From Cotesia glomerata (Eukaryota > Arthropoda > Insecta > Hymenoptera > Braconidae): a stretch of 64,000 nt of DNA. Position numbers and translations under genes: made by a program. The first letter of the stretch is position 1, and the number at the start of each line of letters is the position of its first letter. The stretch is from NCBI RefSeq assembly GCF_020080835.1, contig NC_058160.1, positions 9,675,515 to 9,739,514 of the forward strand, in the 5' to 3' direction. Positions 25,046 to 37,649 of this stretch are shown here, one piece after another. The notes beneath the pieces were generated by a model. It saw nothing but the letters and a program-made list of their open reading frames with translations, did not search any database and was not told the DNA's origin.

Positions 25046-26202
25046 CCTAACAGTAGTGTTGCAAGAGGATTGCACCAAGACACAGGTGTAATAAAAACGA
25101 TATAAAAAAAAAGTAGAATTAACTAAAATTTTTTGAAGATTTAGGTCAAAAAATTCAAAATTTATATTCCACAAATCGGATAACATGTTAAAAATTCTTT
25201 ATTTTTATTTGAAAATTAATTTTTATTATAACGGACTTGATTTATTTTAATTTTCAGTGGTTTTTTGCCATTTATTTAGATTTTTAGAGATGTCTGAGCC
25301 ATATAAATTCGAGATTTATAGTCGGCGGATCAAAATACATGAGAATTATGATTGATCTAATTTTATAAAATTTTTTTTTAACACAATATCTGGAATTTTT
25401 TGTTATTTTTGCAATTTTTCAGGGTTTTTTGGAATTTACTTAAACTTTTAATAGCTTATGGTCTAAATAAACTTCAGATAAGTATTAAGTGGGTCGAAAT
25501 ACATTAAAATCATGCTTAGTTAAAGTCAAAAAAATTTTTTTAATCATTTTAAATCGCCAAAATTGCCGATTTTCGTCATTTTTTTCGGTTTTTCAAAGTT
25601 TTCTCGAAAATTTGATGGTGTACGGGTCAAACTGACCTCAAATTCGGATTCAGCGGGTCGAAATACATAAAGATATATGGGTCCCGTCAAAAGTACTGAC
25701 AACTTTTTTTTTTTGTGTGCCGGTGGCACACGGTAAGAATAGAAGTTACGGTAATTATTACGGTAATTATTAGATAGCTCGAACTGGGATTTAATAATTA
25801 TTAAAAAAATTTTAAATTTACAAATTGAAAAAAAAATTTCAAGTGCAATTTTTTTAATAATTAAAAAAAAAAATTGTCTGATTTCAATATCATGATAAAT
25901 GATAACATAAGAATTAATACAAGTCAATGGACGATAATAATATCGTATAAATATAAATAGATCAGTTGATCCATTACACTCAGTTAATATTTTGGCGGAT
26001 GATAAAAGGTATTTAATTTTCATCTGGCAAAAATATATAGAAAAAAAAAAAAAAACACCACATTGCTTAAAATTGAAAATATCTTGTTTACTATTTTTTC
26101 ATACGTACACAGTATTTTAGACAAAGTAATAAATTACAACGTATGTTAAAAGTTAATTATAAATTAATACGGGATGTTACAGCACCCATCATTTGATTCG
26201 CT

Positions 26203-27402
26203 ATGAAATTCTTCGAGGCCATTTTCACGGTCATATTAATCGCCGATAATGTTATTGGATATTATATTATTGTTCAGGATCAACGTGAGTTTTTATTTAT
26301 TTATTTTTTAACAATTTTATATTTTTACTTTTTTATTAATTAGCTTCAAGACAAAGTTATGATGAAAAATTCCGGGAGTTTCTTGAAGTTAAGTTACGTG
26401 AAGTAATGAAGCAAGGAGATATAGAGTTGGGAATCCCTGTTCTTGATCCTTTTGTTGGAAATGATAAAACTATTGAGTACAACAGTCAAAACCTTGCGTT
26501 AGTATATCTTCTTTTATTGATTGGTTCTATTATATATATTTGTATATGTATATATAGATATAATAATAAATAAGTCTATTGATTATTTGTTTGTTGTTTG
26601 TTCAGATTCATTGAAACGTTAAATGATTTTTATTTGAAAGAGTTATCGAGTTATGTTGTTGAAAGTTCTAATCTCAATCTCTTGAAATTTCAAATTTCAT
26701 TCAATATAACATTCCCAAAAATAGTTTCAAGTGGTTTATATCAATTCGATGGTATGGCTAATCAAGATATTCCAATTTATGGTAAAGGAAATTTTCAGTA
26801 AGTATTTTATTTTATTTGTTTAAAAATTTTTTAGAGTAAAATTTTTTTATAGTAAATTTTTGATAAAATTTTTTATTTCAATTTCATTTTAAATAAAAAT
26901 AAAAAATTTTTTTCTTCTTTTATCTGATTAAGTGAAGACTAGCAACCTTGCAGTCACTATGTGATTGCCGTGACTTGTGAACTATAAATAAATAAAATGT
27001 TGCTTTATTAAATAATGACTTTTGTTAAATTGCTCTGTATTTTTTTACAAACTATTGACGGTTTTAAAGATATAAGCTCATCCCGATGTTATACTCATCA
27101 AGAGCTTTTATTTGAGTACCCACATGCATTTTTATATATATATTTTTCATAATATACATATATATATAATATATTTATAAATATATAAAATATATAAAAA
27201 ATTGATGTGGGTACTTAAATGAAAGGTCTCGATGAGTGTAATGTCGGAGTGAGCTTATATCTTTAAAAATGTCAATAATTCACAAGATACAAAGTCATCT
27301 CTTAATTATTAACATTTTTAAAGATGTAAGCTCATCCCGATGTTACGCTCATCAAGAGCTTTCATTTGAGTACCCACATGCATTTTGATATATTTTTCAT
27401 CT

Positions 27403-27490
<88 letters not shown>

Positions 27491-28213
27491 TAAATATATG
27501 AAAAATTGATGTGGATACTTAAATAAAAGGTCTTGATGAGTGTAACATCGGGATGAGCATAAGCTCATAAAGATATAATAAATCTTTAAAAATGTCAATA
27601 GTTCACGAGATACAAGGTCATTTCTTAATTATCTATCTAGAGATAATTTTCGAATGCAGCCTAAATCATAATAAATTGACTATTGGTGAGAATGATATGA
27701 AACCATGAAAAGGCATAACTCCAGGTCAAGACTTTTCCAACAATACCGAATTTAACCATAAAAACCCATTTTATCATATAAATACACTGGCTACAAAATT
27801 TTGCTTATTCTCTTAATAATATAGATTATATAAAATTTTTTTAGATTTGTTGCAACAAATTTTTCAATTTCTGCTGTATTAACTATATCAGTTTCTGGCG
27901 GTGTTCGCATAAAATCATTGGATCTTAAACTTTCACTTGAAAAAATAGAAGTAATGATAATTTTTTTTATAAAATAATTAATTTTAAAAATTTTAATAAA
28001 ATTTTTAATTAATAGTTTAGTGGAACGGGAATCTTCTATGACAACAGTACATCGATAATATTGAGCCAAGTAATATCAGATGTATTACCGGAAATAGTAA
28101 CTGTTTACTATCATGACGATATAACGGCGGTAGTTTCTGAGAAAATAATTGATATGGCTAATGAAAAGCTGGAAGGTAAAACTTGGGAAGATTTACTCCA
28201 ATTGCTTGGTTAA
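26203..28213 (+). CDS. JHBP/takeout-superfamily secreted protein 1
   Basis: Member 1 of a five-gene tandem array of the haemolymph juvenile-hormone-binding superfamily, secreted carriers of hydrophobic ligands. Exons 26203-26284, 26344-26497, 26606-26797, 27845-27950, 28016-28213; phases 1,2,2,0; 243 aa. Residues 1-19 are a signal peptide (MKFFEAIFTVILIADNVIG). Visible: IPVLDPF in exon 2, then LSSYVV, a beta-rich stretch ending SGLYQFDG and YGKGNF in exon 3, matching the family's DP and GxG landmarks. Intron 2/3 donor is GTTAGT. Intron 3 (about 1 kb) contains a Helitron-like copy. The ligand cannot be read from sequence. The superfamily call is from remembered pattern similarity. Confidence 0.8.
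26939..27825 (-). mobile_element. Helitron-like family A, copy 4, in intron 3 of JHBP-1
   Basis: Minus-strand start TCTATATTATTAAGAGAATA (27825), end hairpin with one mismatch (GCAATCAC-ATA-GTGACTGC) and CTAG at 26939. The internal block occurs twice, with (AT)n at 27405-27483. Fills nearly the whole intron. Confidence 0.85.
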
Positions 28214-28474
28214 TTTAATAATTAATCAAATTTTTATTTTTATACATTTTTTTTATAACTAAAAAAATTCAACTGCAGAAATAATATTTTTAATTCAATT
28301 AATATTGTTATTATTAAGAATTCCTTCGTGAAATTGTAATTAAATAAAATAAATATTTTAAATTAATTATTTAGATGTTTATTACGATAATATTTAAATT
28401 ATACATATCGCAATAATTAATTTTAATTTACAAGTTATCTATATGAAAGTTTAGATTTTATTTCAGTGACTTAA

Positions 28475-29552
28475 TTATTCATCGGGGAGGCTTTCTAGTC
28501 CCTGAAAAAATATTTAATTAATTTATTATTATTATTAATATATTATTTAAAAGAATTATAATTATACTGTTGAACATTTGATAATTTTTAGGATTTTTTC
28601 AACAGATAAATTATACATAGATAAATTTTTAATTAAAATTCTTCTTAAAGAAAATTGTAAAATTATAAATTAATTTTCTAGTTTTCTTTTTTGCCAATTA
28701 AAATCTAAAAATTGTCGTCTGCTAATTTCAGGATTAAAAAATAAAATAACCTTAATTTTTAATTATACTGAATCCAGGAGACATTTGACATTTTGTTTTA
28801 CAAATAAATTATAAAAAAAATATTTTTAAAGAAAATTTGCAATTGTAATTTTTTATTAAAATTATTTTATAATAATTTAGTTGTCATAAAAATCCAAAAA
28901 AATTGACAGATGTTGATTTTAATACAAAAATTGTTTTATTTTATAATTTACCTTAAGAATCCACGGAGCACCTCCAACTCTTGAATCTCTGCTAAACATG
29001 TTTCGATCAAAAGTAGACTCCAGTGATCTTCTATAATGCTGTAATATAAACAAAATATTAAATAATAATAATATGAAAATTACTTTAACAAATATTCAAT
29101 CATTTAAAGAATTTTTGTAACAAGTTAATTATAGCAAAAAAATTGACATGTAGGAATTTTTGAATATTAAAAATGCAATTTTTTAACAGTAATTTTATTT
29201 AATAAATTTAGTTGTTGAAAAAATAAAAAAATTTGTCAATGATAATAAAATATTAAAAGTAATTAATATTTGTAATTTTTATAAACAAAAGTCAATGACG
29301 TAACAGAAAAACTAATTTTTTAATTAATCAATAAAGTGAATTGGATAAATATTTTTGTTCGTCAATTATGAAAATAACTTACAGCAAGTATGAATAATTG
29401 TAATTAATAATTAAATAATTTATAAGTTAATATTATAATAAACAAAAACTTACATTTCCATAAACGGCTTTGTTAAAGTACCAAGCTGAGTACTGTGGTA
29501 ATGCCAAACAAATGACAATTATAGCACCCGATGGTATGCATTCCCACCACAT
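28475..29552 (-). CDS. NDUFA1: NADH dehydrogenase [ubiquinone] 1 alpha subcomplex subunit 1 (MWFE)
   Basis: Accessory subunit of respiratory complex I in the inner mitochondrial membrane, needed for assembly of the membrane arm. Exons 29552-29454, 29038-28952, 28501-28475, all phase 0; 70 aa, the usual length for this subunit. Visible: start MWWECIPSG, one transmembrane segment (AIIVICLALPQYSAWYF), then the conserved STFDRNMFSRDSRVGGAPW and end GLESLPDE. The first and last exons are too short to stand out as ORFs. It lies convergent to JHBP-1 (stop codons 261 bases apart) and interrupts the JHBP array. A 'tttattag' just upstream of the start may be a splice acceptor, so a 5' noncoding exon is possible. 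Confidence 0.95.
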
Positions 29553-30265
29553 TTTTCTTCGCTAATAAATAAACAAACGTATATTTTTATTAATTTAATA
29601 TAATTATTAGTAATCTTTCAAAACAAACCTCCAAATATTATTACTACGAGATCAAATACTTATTATTTATTTTTTTTTATACCGACTGCAGTGAACTCTG
29701 GTGTAGAAAAATATTACTAAGTTTTGCGCATGCGCGCAAAACTTGTCAATTTAGAAGTTTTTTTATAAGATCTCTTCATCTTATATTTTTGAAAATAACT
29801 TTTTTTTTAAATAATAAAAACAATAGTACTGATTATTAATGAAATTGAAGTTATTAGTCACTTGACCATTCCATTTTATTCCAAAAAATTGTTTTTAAAA
29901 AATTTTTTAATTTTTACAATTATTTACAAAATATACACTAGCTTGATAAAAAACTATGAATCATGATAGATAAATATTAAAATCTCGACTTTTGACCTAT
30001 ATTTATCAAGTAGAAAAATTTTTTTTTTTTTTTTTAGAATTATTTACTATTGCTATCAAGAAACTGACAGTTGTGTTTTGTGTTTATTAGTATAGAAAAT
30101 ATTTTTATTTATTGTTATTTAACGCTCTTGGTAATTTTACAAAAAACAAAATTACAACTTTCAATGTAAAAGTGTAAAGTATTAAGCTAATTTAACAATA
30201 ACCATAATATTAATAATGTATGAGAGATAAATACTTATATTTATATTTGGTTGTAATTCCTTTAA
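29553..30265. other. Upstream region of NDUFA1, no other gene seen
   Basis: AT-rich intergenic DNA with a short mixed-composition patch (29680-29745, including GCGCATGCGCGC, a perfect palindrome) that could be the NDUFA1 promoter. Otherwise poly-T tracts. Confidence 0.4.
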
Positions 30266-30372
<107 letters not shown>

Positions 30373-30480
30373 TTATTATAATTTACTCGAAATTTTTGAA
30401 TAATAATAATATATTTAAAGAAAATTATTTAAATCATGGATAAAAAGACGGTAATATAAAAAATCACTATTAAAAACTAA

Positions 30481-31955
30481 CTAGCAACCTTGCAGTCACT
30501 ATGTGACTGCCGTGACTTGTGAACTACAAAATATAAAATTTTGCTTTGTTAAATAATGACTTATGTTAAATTGCACTGTACTTTCTTAAATATTGAGATT
30601 TTATAATATATAAGTTCATCCCGATGTTACACTCATCAAGAGCTTTCATTTGAGTACTCACATGCATTTTCATATATTTTTCATATATATACATATATAT
30701 GATATATATAAAATATATGAAAAATTGATGTGGGTACGCAAATGAAAGGTCTCGATGAGTGTAACATCGGGGTGAGTTTATATCTTTAAAAATGTCAATA
30801 GTTCACAAGATACAAGGTCATTTCTTAATTATGTAATATCTATACTAATAAATGGAGAACTGGGTTTTTTGTCCAGTTATACTGCGAAAACTACTGAACC
30901 GATCGGAATAATACTTATACCGTAAGATGCAGCGTGTTTCGGAGAAGGTTTTAGTATATGATATGGTGGAGATTACTTATCCGGTACCTATATTTTTTTG
31001 ACTTAGAAATAATGAATTTTTATTGTAACTAAATTTTTTTTTTTTTTTTTTTTTTTTATCTCAGGAATGTGGACAAGATAGAATCATAATAACAAATTAC
31101 AAGTGCAATGTAAGATAGTGATTGTTAGAATTCGTATTATGGTAAATATTGTATTTGTAACAATTGTTATGTTATGTTGTTGGTTATTAACATGTGAAAT
31201 TTTCAGATGCCTGAGGAAGGTCAAATAAATGACCGAAACGTCGCAGAAATAATAATGTAATTTGTTATTATGATCTTATCTTGTCCACATTCCTGAGATA
31301 AAAAAAAAATTTATTTATGATAACTATGGACGATAATATTAACTATAATTGTAACTAAATTTATTCTATTCGATTGTCATTTGTTTAAAATAAATTTTTT
31401 AATTCTATTGGTTATGTTTATATACTAGGCAGATTTCTTCACTTATGAGACCTGCAATTTCTTTAACTGAAACTTTCAATGCTCATTGCAAATTTTTTTT
31501 TTCACATCAATTATTATTCATTTTTGTAAGAAAGATACGGGAAAGTTATAATGATTGCACATTGAAAGTTACAATAAATATTAGCTAGAATAATTCCATG
31601 GATAAAAGGTACATGCTAATTCGATAGAATTGGGATTCTGTGCAAATCAAAACAATACTTTAATTAAATGTCAAGTCTAGATCTAAAAATGCAATTCTAT
31701 AAAACGTCCAGCGGAGCGGGCGAGTAACAGCTAGTATATAACATATATTTTAAAGATATAAGCTCATCCCGATGTTATACTCATTAAGAGCTTTCATTTG
31801 AGTACCCACATGCATTTTCATATATTTTTCATATATACATAAATAATATATATAAAATATATGAAAAATTGATGTGGGTACTCAAATGAAAGGTTTCGAT
31901 GAGTGTAATGTCAGGGTAAACTTATATCTTTAAAAACGTCAATAATTCACAAGAT
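30481..31955 (-). mobile_element. Helitron-like family A, copy 5, split by a second Helitron
   Basis: Minus-strand 3' end is perfect (hairpin GCAGTCACATAGTGACTGC, CTAG at 30481). At 30839-31734 a different Helitron-like element is inserted. After it the copy resumes and is cut near 31955 by yet another repeat beginning CACTGTTAAAAATTTC, so the 5' terminus is lost. Confidence 0.8.
30839..31734 (+). mobile_element. Second Helitron-like element, nested in copy 5
   Basis: Begins TCTATACTAATAAATGGAGA preceded by A and ends GCGGGCGAGTAACAGCTAG followed by T, the A/T insertion and CTAG end typical of insect Helitrons. 896 bases, no helicase ORF. Inside, 31055-31305 is an inverted pair (TATCTCAGGAATGTGGACAA and complement), a further nested fold-back of about 250 bases. 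Confidence 0.8.
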
Positions 31956-33795
31956 ACTACACTGTTAAAAATTTCTATTGTAATTTTACAAGAAATGTAT
32001 TGGAAGCTAATAGGCAAAATATTTATTCAAAATTACAATCGGGTATAGTAATAATACAAAACATATATAGCTCTGTGAGATTACTAATTTTACAAAACGG
32101 TTTTGTAATTTTACAAATATTTTTAGATTAGCTAAGTTTGTAAAATTACAATAGTTTCCATGAATTTTACTTGAATTTAAATAATAAAAAAGAATGATTT
32201 AATTTAATATTTGTTGTCGTTAAAAACTGTTATTGAAGTGAAGAAACGGACAAAATATATCATGCGTTAAAAAAAAATAAGAAACTATATCATGTGTAAA
32301 GCCTAACTTTAAGATTACTCGAAAAAATAAAAAAAAATTGAAATTAATTTATTATTTAATATTTCCACGTCGTGCATTTAATTTTTTAATGCTCAAAATT
32401 ACAATACTATGTATCTGCATAACTTTACCTTATTTAAAAGTTGCAAAAAACAAGAAAAAACTTTTTTCTGAAATTCAAAAATTCATATTTAAAAAAAAAC
32501 ACACAGTTCTAAAAATTTCAGGGTCTTTTAAGATCAGTACAAGGTACTATACAGAAAAAAAATTGAGCCAAAATTTTAATGTCAATCGAGATTTTTGACG
32601 ATTTTCAAAAATTTAAAATTTGACAAATTTGGCATTTTTCAAAATTTTTTTCCAAATATTTTTTTTTTTCAATAGCCCCAAGTTTTCAATAGTCCCCTTT
32701 CAAACAAACGAAAGGCCATTCCCGTATCTATAATAACTTTCGAGATATTCCAAAAACAAAATTAAAAAACTGAAAAAATAGCGAAATTTTGAATTTGCAT
32801 ATCTTTTGAATAAAATTTTTTTATTTTTTTTCGTCTGGCAGAAGTTCGTTGTATGATAAAATTTCTGATCAAAATTTATCCAAATCAAAAGGGGTCAATT
32901 CCAACTGTAGGTCAATTTGACATGGAATGACCCAACTATATTTTACTATTAAGTCGCAATAACAGTAGTAATCCTGTTGCTGCAACAGGACTTTATTCTG
33001 TTGCTGTAACAGGATATTTTCCTGTTGCAGCAACAGTTAATTTTTTTCCGTGTAGACACAAAATGTTTCTTATTTTCTTAATAAAACAGATTATTATTAT
33101 GACTATTAATTTTAATAAAATAATCTAAAGTTGTCATAAGTATTAGGATAACATACTATAATACAATAGTATTTCTTGATAACATAACTTTACAATCCAC
33201 GGCCTTGGACTTTTGTTGTTATTATTATTAGTATATACTGACAAAAAATATTAGGAAAAGTTTCTATCGGAGAGAAGGTGATCAAAAACCGGCTTACAAC
33301 TTTGAAATGTAACCACCGCTAGACGCTACAAACCACCAATATATTTCAAAGTTATATAACGTATATACATTTCAAAGATTACTACTGACAAAAAATAAAA
33401 TAAAATAAACTCTAGGTCCTAAATCCTAGGTCCTAGATCAAAGATAAAGATTACTAGGATTAAAGACAGGTATAATAAATAAATATATTTTATTATTATT
33501 GATTTTAAAATAAAAAATTATATACAAGGATTATTGGAGAACAAAGTATACTTGATTTAGCGATAAAAAATAATCTATTTATATAAGTGTGTGATACCAG
33601 ATAATATTTTTCAATTATTTAGATATAATGGATGTGATTTAGATTATTAAAATTTTTATTTTATCTCAAAAATTTATTGATAATAATTATAATAATAATA
33701 ATAGAGTATAAAGAGATAGTTTTTAAAATAAATGATTTATTTATGTATTTTATTTTATAATAAGCGTATCTTATTGTTTAAAGAGATAATTAAAG
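31956..33795. other. Repeat-derived DNA upstream of JHBP-2, no gene seen
   Basis: Contains a segment with repeated TTGTAATTTTACAA palindromes (31990-32165), an AT-rich block with frameless ORFs, three copies of a 17-base palindrome CCTGTTGCTGCAACAGG at 32973-33045, and, nearer the gene, less repetitive DNA. A TATA-like TATTTATATAAG lies about 220 bases before the JHBP-2 start. Confidence 0.5.
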
Positions 33796-34892
33796 ATGAG
33801 AGTGATTATTTTCGCAACAATTTTAAGCCAAGTGATTTGTTTGCCATCTCAAGATCTAAATCGTAAAATATTTTCTTTATCTTTTTAATCAGTTAATTTT
33901 ATTTTAATAAACATTTTTGCTGTAATTATGTATTTAATTTTTTAGATATCGATATTGAAAAATATGACCATTTAATTTGGGATTATTTGGAATATTATCT
34001 GAGAAATTTTATGAGGACAAAAAATCCAGTACTTGATCCTTATAAAGAAGAAAATCAAAATACAATTCAATTCAACGATACTAAATTTTTGTAATAACAT
34101 CAATCATATTTCAATATTAAAATTCAGATTTATTTTATTTTTAATAAAAATAAATTGAAGAAATAATTAATAAAATTTTTTTTTAACTTTAGAGTAAAAT
34201 CCAATTTCAGCGATTTACATATAAATAATTTATCAAATTATGATGTAATGTATTGCAATGGTGATCACGAAGAAAATATTATTTTTGGATTAAGTTTTCC
34301 AACTTTAACTATCAACGGATCTTACGACGTTAATCTTCGTCACCTGGAAAACGACATCATCGGTAAAGGACAGTACAAGTAATAAAAAAATAAAATTTAA
34401 TAATATTAGATTAGATTAAGGCATTAATTATTTAATTTATTTTTTTTTAAGTTTGACAATAACAGATTTGAGAGTTTTATCTAAAGCTCAAATATCTTCA
34501 CGGACTTATTTAAAACGTAATGGAATTTATTTCAAGTCTCTTGCGCTCAAAATAATACCAGGAATTTTTAAAGTAAATATATATTTATTAAAAAAATTTA
34601 TTTGGTTCTAGAGAAAAATTTTTGAACTTAGAAATTATTCAAAATTATATCAAGTTAATTTTTTATCAGTGTAATAATTTTATTATCTATAAAAAATTTA
34701 TTTATAAAATAAATACTAAAATATTTTTTTATCTGTTAGTTGTCAGCGACAAACATATATTTGGACAGTAAAAAAGAGTCTAACAAATGGAGCAAGAAAG
34801 TATCAAAGCTCATGCCGATGATGATTTTTGACAGCCACGAAATTATAGAGCCATATTTATCACAAATATTTCTTACTTATCTAAATAAATAA
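33796..34892 (+). CDS. JHBP/takeout-superfamily secreted protein 2
   Basis: Exons 33796-33862, 33946-34090, 34193-34378, 34452-34572, 34740-34892; phases 1,2,2,0; 223 aa. Short signal peptide (MRVIIFATILSQVICLP). Exon 2 ends its helical part with NPVLDPYKEE, matching the family landmark; exon 3 carries LSNYDVM and a strand-rich part ending GSYDVNL and IIGKGQYK; exon 5 closes with PYLSQIFLTYLNK. Short introns (73-167 bases), no transposon inside. It is the most compact member and diverged from the others at the protein level. Ligand unknown; start chosen because it is followed at once by the signal peptide. Confidence 0.8.
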
Positions 34893-35520
34893 ATCTTCTT
34901 TTTTAAAGAAATAATACAAACATTATAGGCTGATGCAAATAATAAAATATTTTATCATTTATTAATAATAATAATAAGATACTATAAAGTTAAATCGCGC
35001 GCTTTACGCGCTCTGATCATAAACCATAAAGAAATCAGGGTACATTAAGCCTGTTCAGCTAAACTAAGTCCCATTAGTTAGCCTAAGTATAGTCAAAGCG
35101 TTACCTACCATATATATCTTACTAAGTTTGCTCAGTACTTAGTTCGGCGGAACACGTTCAATATTAAACTAATTACCCGAAAAAAATGAAACTGAACTAG
35201 CTTTTATATTAAATTGAACTCAGTACCATTTTTATATATTTAAATTATAGAATTGTTAGTTTGATTTGATTGTCATAAATTTTTTTGATTGTTGAATGAT
35301 AAAAAAAATCGATTGATTGATCCGGATAGTCAATACTAATCATAAATCATTTTTATCAGTAGATAACATCTGTTATATTTTGTAAATTATGATTGTATAA
35401 AATTAGAGTATAAATGGAATGATGGTTTTATTATTAAGCCAGTTTATAAAATTTTTTCCTTACATTCACCTGTAATACCCAAGACTTAAGAATTAAAATT
35501 TTTTTTCTAAATATTTTAAA
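34893..35520. other. Spacer between JHBP-2 and JHBP-3
   Basis: About 630 bases; a less AT-rich block (34995-35160) has no ORF. TATA-like motifs TATAAAAT and TATAAATG lie about 125 and 110 bases before the JHBP-3 start and could be its core promoter. Confidence 0.4.
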
Positions 35521-37293
35521 ATGAAAATAATAATTATCTTCGTTACACTTTTGGTTGTAAATCAAGTGATTGGTTCATCGATTGAAACTAAAAATGGTGA
35601 GAATTTTTTCTACTATCTTAATAATAAATTTGTTATTTTATAAAATATTTTTTTTTTGTTAGAGACGGTTTTATTATTGGTGCGAAGCTTGAGTTCACAG
35701 TTGTATGATTTTTTAGAGTATGATTTAAGAGAAATTATGAGATATGGCAGTCCAGTTTTCGATCCTTACGAACAGAGTCAACAAAATTTTCAATACAATG
35801 ATAATAAACTTTCGTAATTCAATCATACTTATATTCTCTGTTTAATTATAAAAAAAAATTATTTTTTGATTTTTAATAACATAAATTAATTGTTAAATTT
35901 TTTAATTAGATTTAAAGGTACGTTTGATGACTTTAGTGTAGAGAATTTGTCATACTATAATGTAAAAAAAGCAGACGTAGGTTTTTGGACACGTAAAGTT
36001 GATGTTGATTTATATTTTCCTTCAATACTTTCTAGAGGATATTATGATGTTAATTTTTATTATGGCAGTACTCCTTATGTTGGAAAAGGACAATACAAGT
36101 ATTTTATAAATTGTTTTTTTCTTAGAAAAAATTTATTATTATTATTATTATTATTGTTGTTGTTGTGATTAATAACTTGGAATTGCTGTTTAATAATAAT
36201 CATAATGTAACGTTCTGGATTTTCCAGTACAAAATTTTGATAATATCTCTCACGATGTTTAGGCTAGAGCTCGGCGACTATCTTATTACAAGCGATTTCC
36301 GTTACTTCGCTGATGATGCATTTTATTCATCACCAACGAAGCAGTTAAAATTTTTTAATACTAAATTTAATTAAATATCATAAATTCAACGGGAACGTTA
36401 CAATAATAATGATAATAATAATAATAAAAATTCTTGGTAAATATTTACGAGTGGGGTCAACCATTTTAATTTTCATTGTTTTGAACGAAAATTCTATTTG
36501 ATTTTATTGACATATTTTTTTTGAAAAATACATAAAAAAATGAACAATTAAAAAAAAAGCTGATTATCACAATTTTAACAAATTTTACAAATTTTCAAAA
36601 AAATTTTCTAAATTTTTTAGAAAATTGTGATGTTTAACTTTTTTTTTTTAATTGTTCGTTTTTTTATGTACTTTAAAAAAAAATATATCAAAAATATTAA
36701 AAAAAGATAAAATAGAAATTTTATCCAAAAACATGAGAGCCAAAATTTTTTCCAACTTCTGAAATAAAAAAAGCTATCGAAATCTTTATTTTTTTTTTCA
36801 CGACATTTTTTATCATAAATGCGCCGTAAAAACAAACAGAATCAAAAAAAAATTTTTCACCTAGTTATGGCCCAACAGGGTGTTGACTCCACTTGTAAAT
36901 AATTACCAAATTTTTAATAGGAAGTATTATTATTATTATTTTTGTTTTTTTTTAGAGTGAATCTAAAAGGTTTGCAAATCTATATTGAAGCGTGGCTTTC
37001 CATTTGGGGTGGACTTCATGTCACATATCTCAATACCTATTTGTCCTTAGAGTATTTTGAGGTAAATAAAAAAATTTTGAATGATTAAAATTATATTGTT
37101 CAACAATAAATCAATACCTTACATTTTTATATTACAGTTTTCAGGGTCCAACAAATTATTAGACCAAAATAACACATTAATTTGGAATCAGAAAATATCT
37201 AAACTGGTACCAAAGATAATAAAAGAAGATCACAATGAATTGGCATCATATATTTCAAAAAAATTAATTGTTTTTATAAATCAAAATCTCTGA
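35521..37293 (+). CDS. JHBP/takeout-superfamily secreted protein 3
   Basis: Exons 35521-35596, 35663-35813, 35910-36098, 36956-37061, 37138-37293; phases 1,2,2,0; 225 aa. Signal peptide MKIIIIFVTLLVVNQVIGSS. Exon 2 contains LREIMRYGSPVFDPYEQ; exon 3 contains FSVENLSYYNVKKADVGFWTR, then SRGYYDVNFYYGSTPYVGKG, close to members 4 and 5. Intron 3 (857 bases) carries a family G palindromic repeat at 36436-36907. Ends KKLIVFINQNL, like member 5 (KKLVVIINDQ). All splice sites are canonical and the frame is open throughout, so it is probably functional. Confidence 0.85.
36436..36907. mobile_element. Palindromic repeat family G, copy 2, in JHBP-3 intron 3
   Basis: Ends GGTAAATATTTACGAGTGG and CCACTTGTAAATAATTACC. 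The interior includes the paired segments GAACAATTAAAAAAAAAGC and complement. No ORF with protein character. Confidence 0.8.
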
Positions 37294-37649
37294 AAAAAAT
37301 TTACTATCTTTAAAAACTATTTTTTTGTACTTTGACTATTTTTATAATTCAAATATTGAGCGCAACGATAAATAAAATTAGAATAAATAAAAATTGATTT
37401 TATTGTTTTAAATATATTCACTGATAACGATATGTAAACAATAATATCATTCGCATCAGTACTTGCGTATTTATTTATTACACTCAAAGATCAGGTAAAC
37501 AGATTGTTACATTTGAATAAAGATAAAAAATGTATGTCCTTCTACCGCTGATAGTAGTAAGGTATATATAATAAATTCCCGATTACTAAAAAAATCAATT
37601 TGTTTTTTTTTCCTTAGAATTTTATTGATTTTTTTTGCAAGTGTAAATA

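Larger units (their letters stand above)
23021..25668. mobile_element. Large fold-back element with captured gene fragment
   Basis: Inverted arms of about 510-530 bases: left 23021-23530, right about 25135-25668. Both start (outside) with ATGTATTTCGACCCGCTGAA or its complement, and then ATTTGAGGTCAGTTTGACCC. Between the arms lie a TTAA-flanked fold-back (23565-24292) and a pseudogene on the minus strand. No transposase. Confidence 0.8.

Noticed and set aside
25544..26023. 159-codon open frame on the minus strand
   Set aside because: It spans the right fold-back arm and AT-rich flank; the composition is not protein-like and the frame is not kept in the left arm.
27401..27598. Open frame of Ile-Tyr repeats
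   Set aside because: Pure (AT)n microsatellite inside Helitron-like copy 4; the same applies to 51308-51619.
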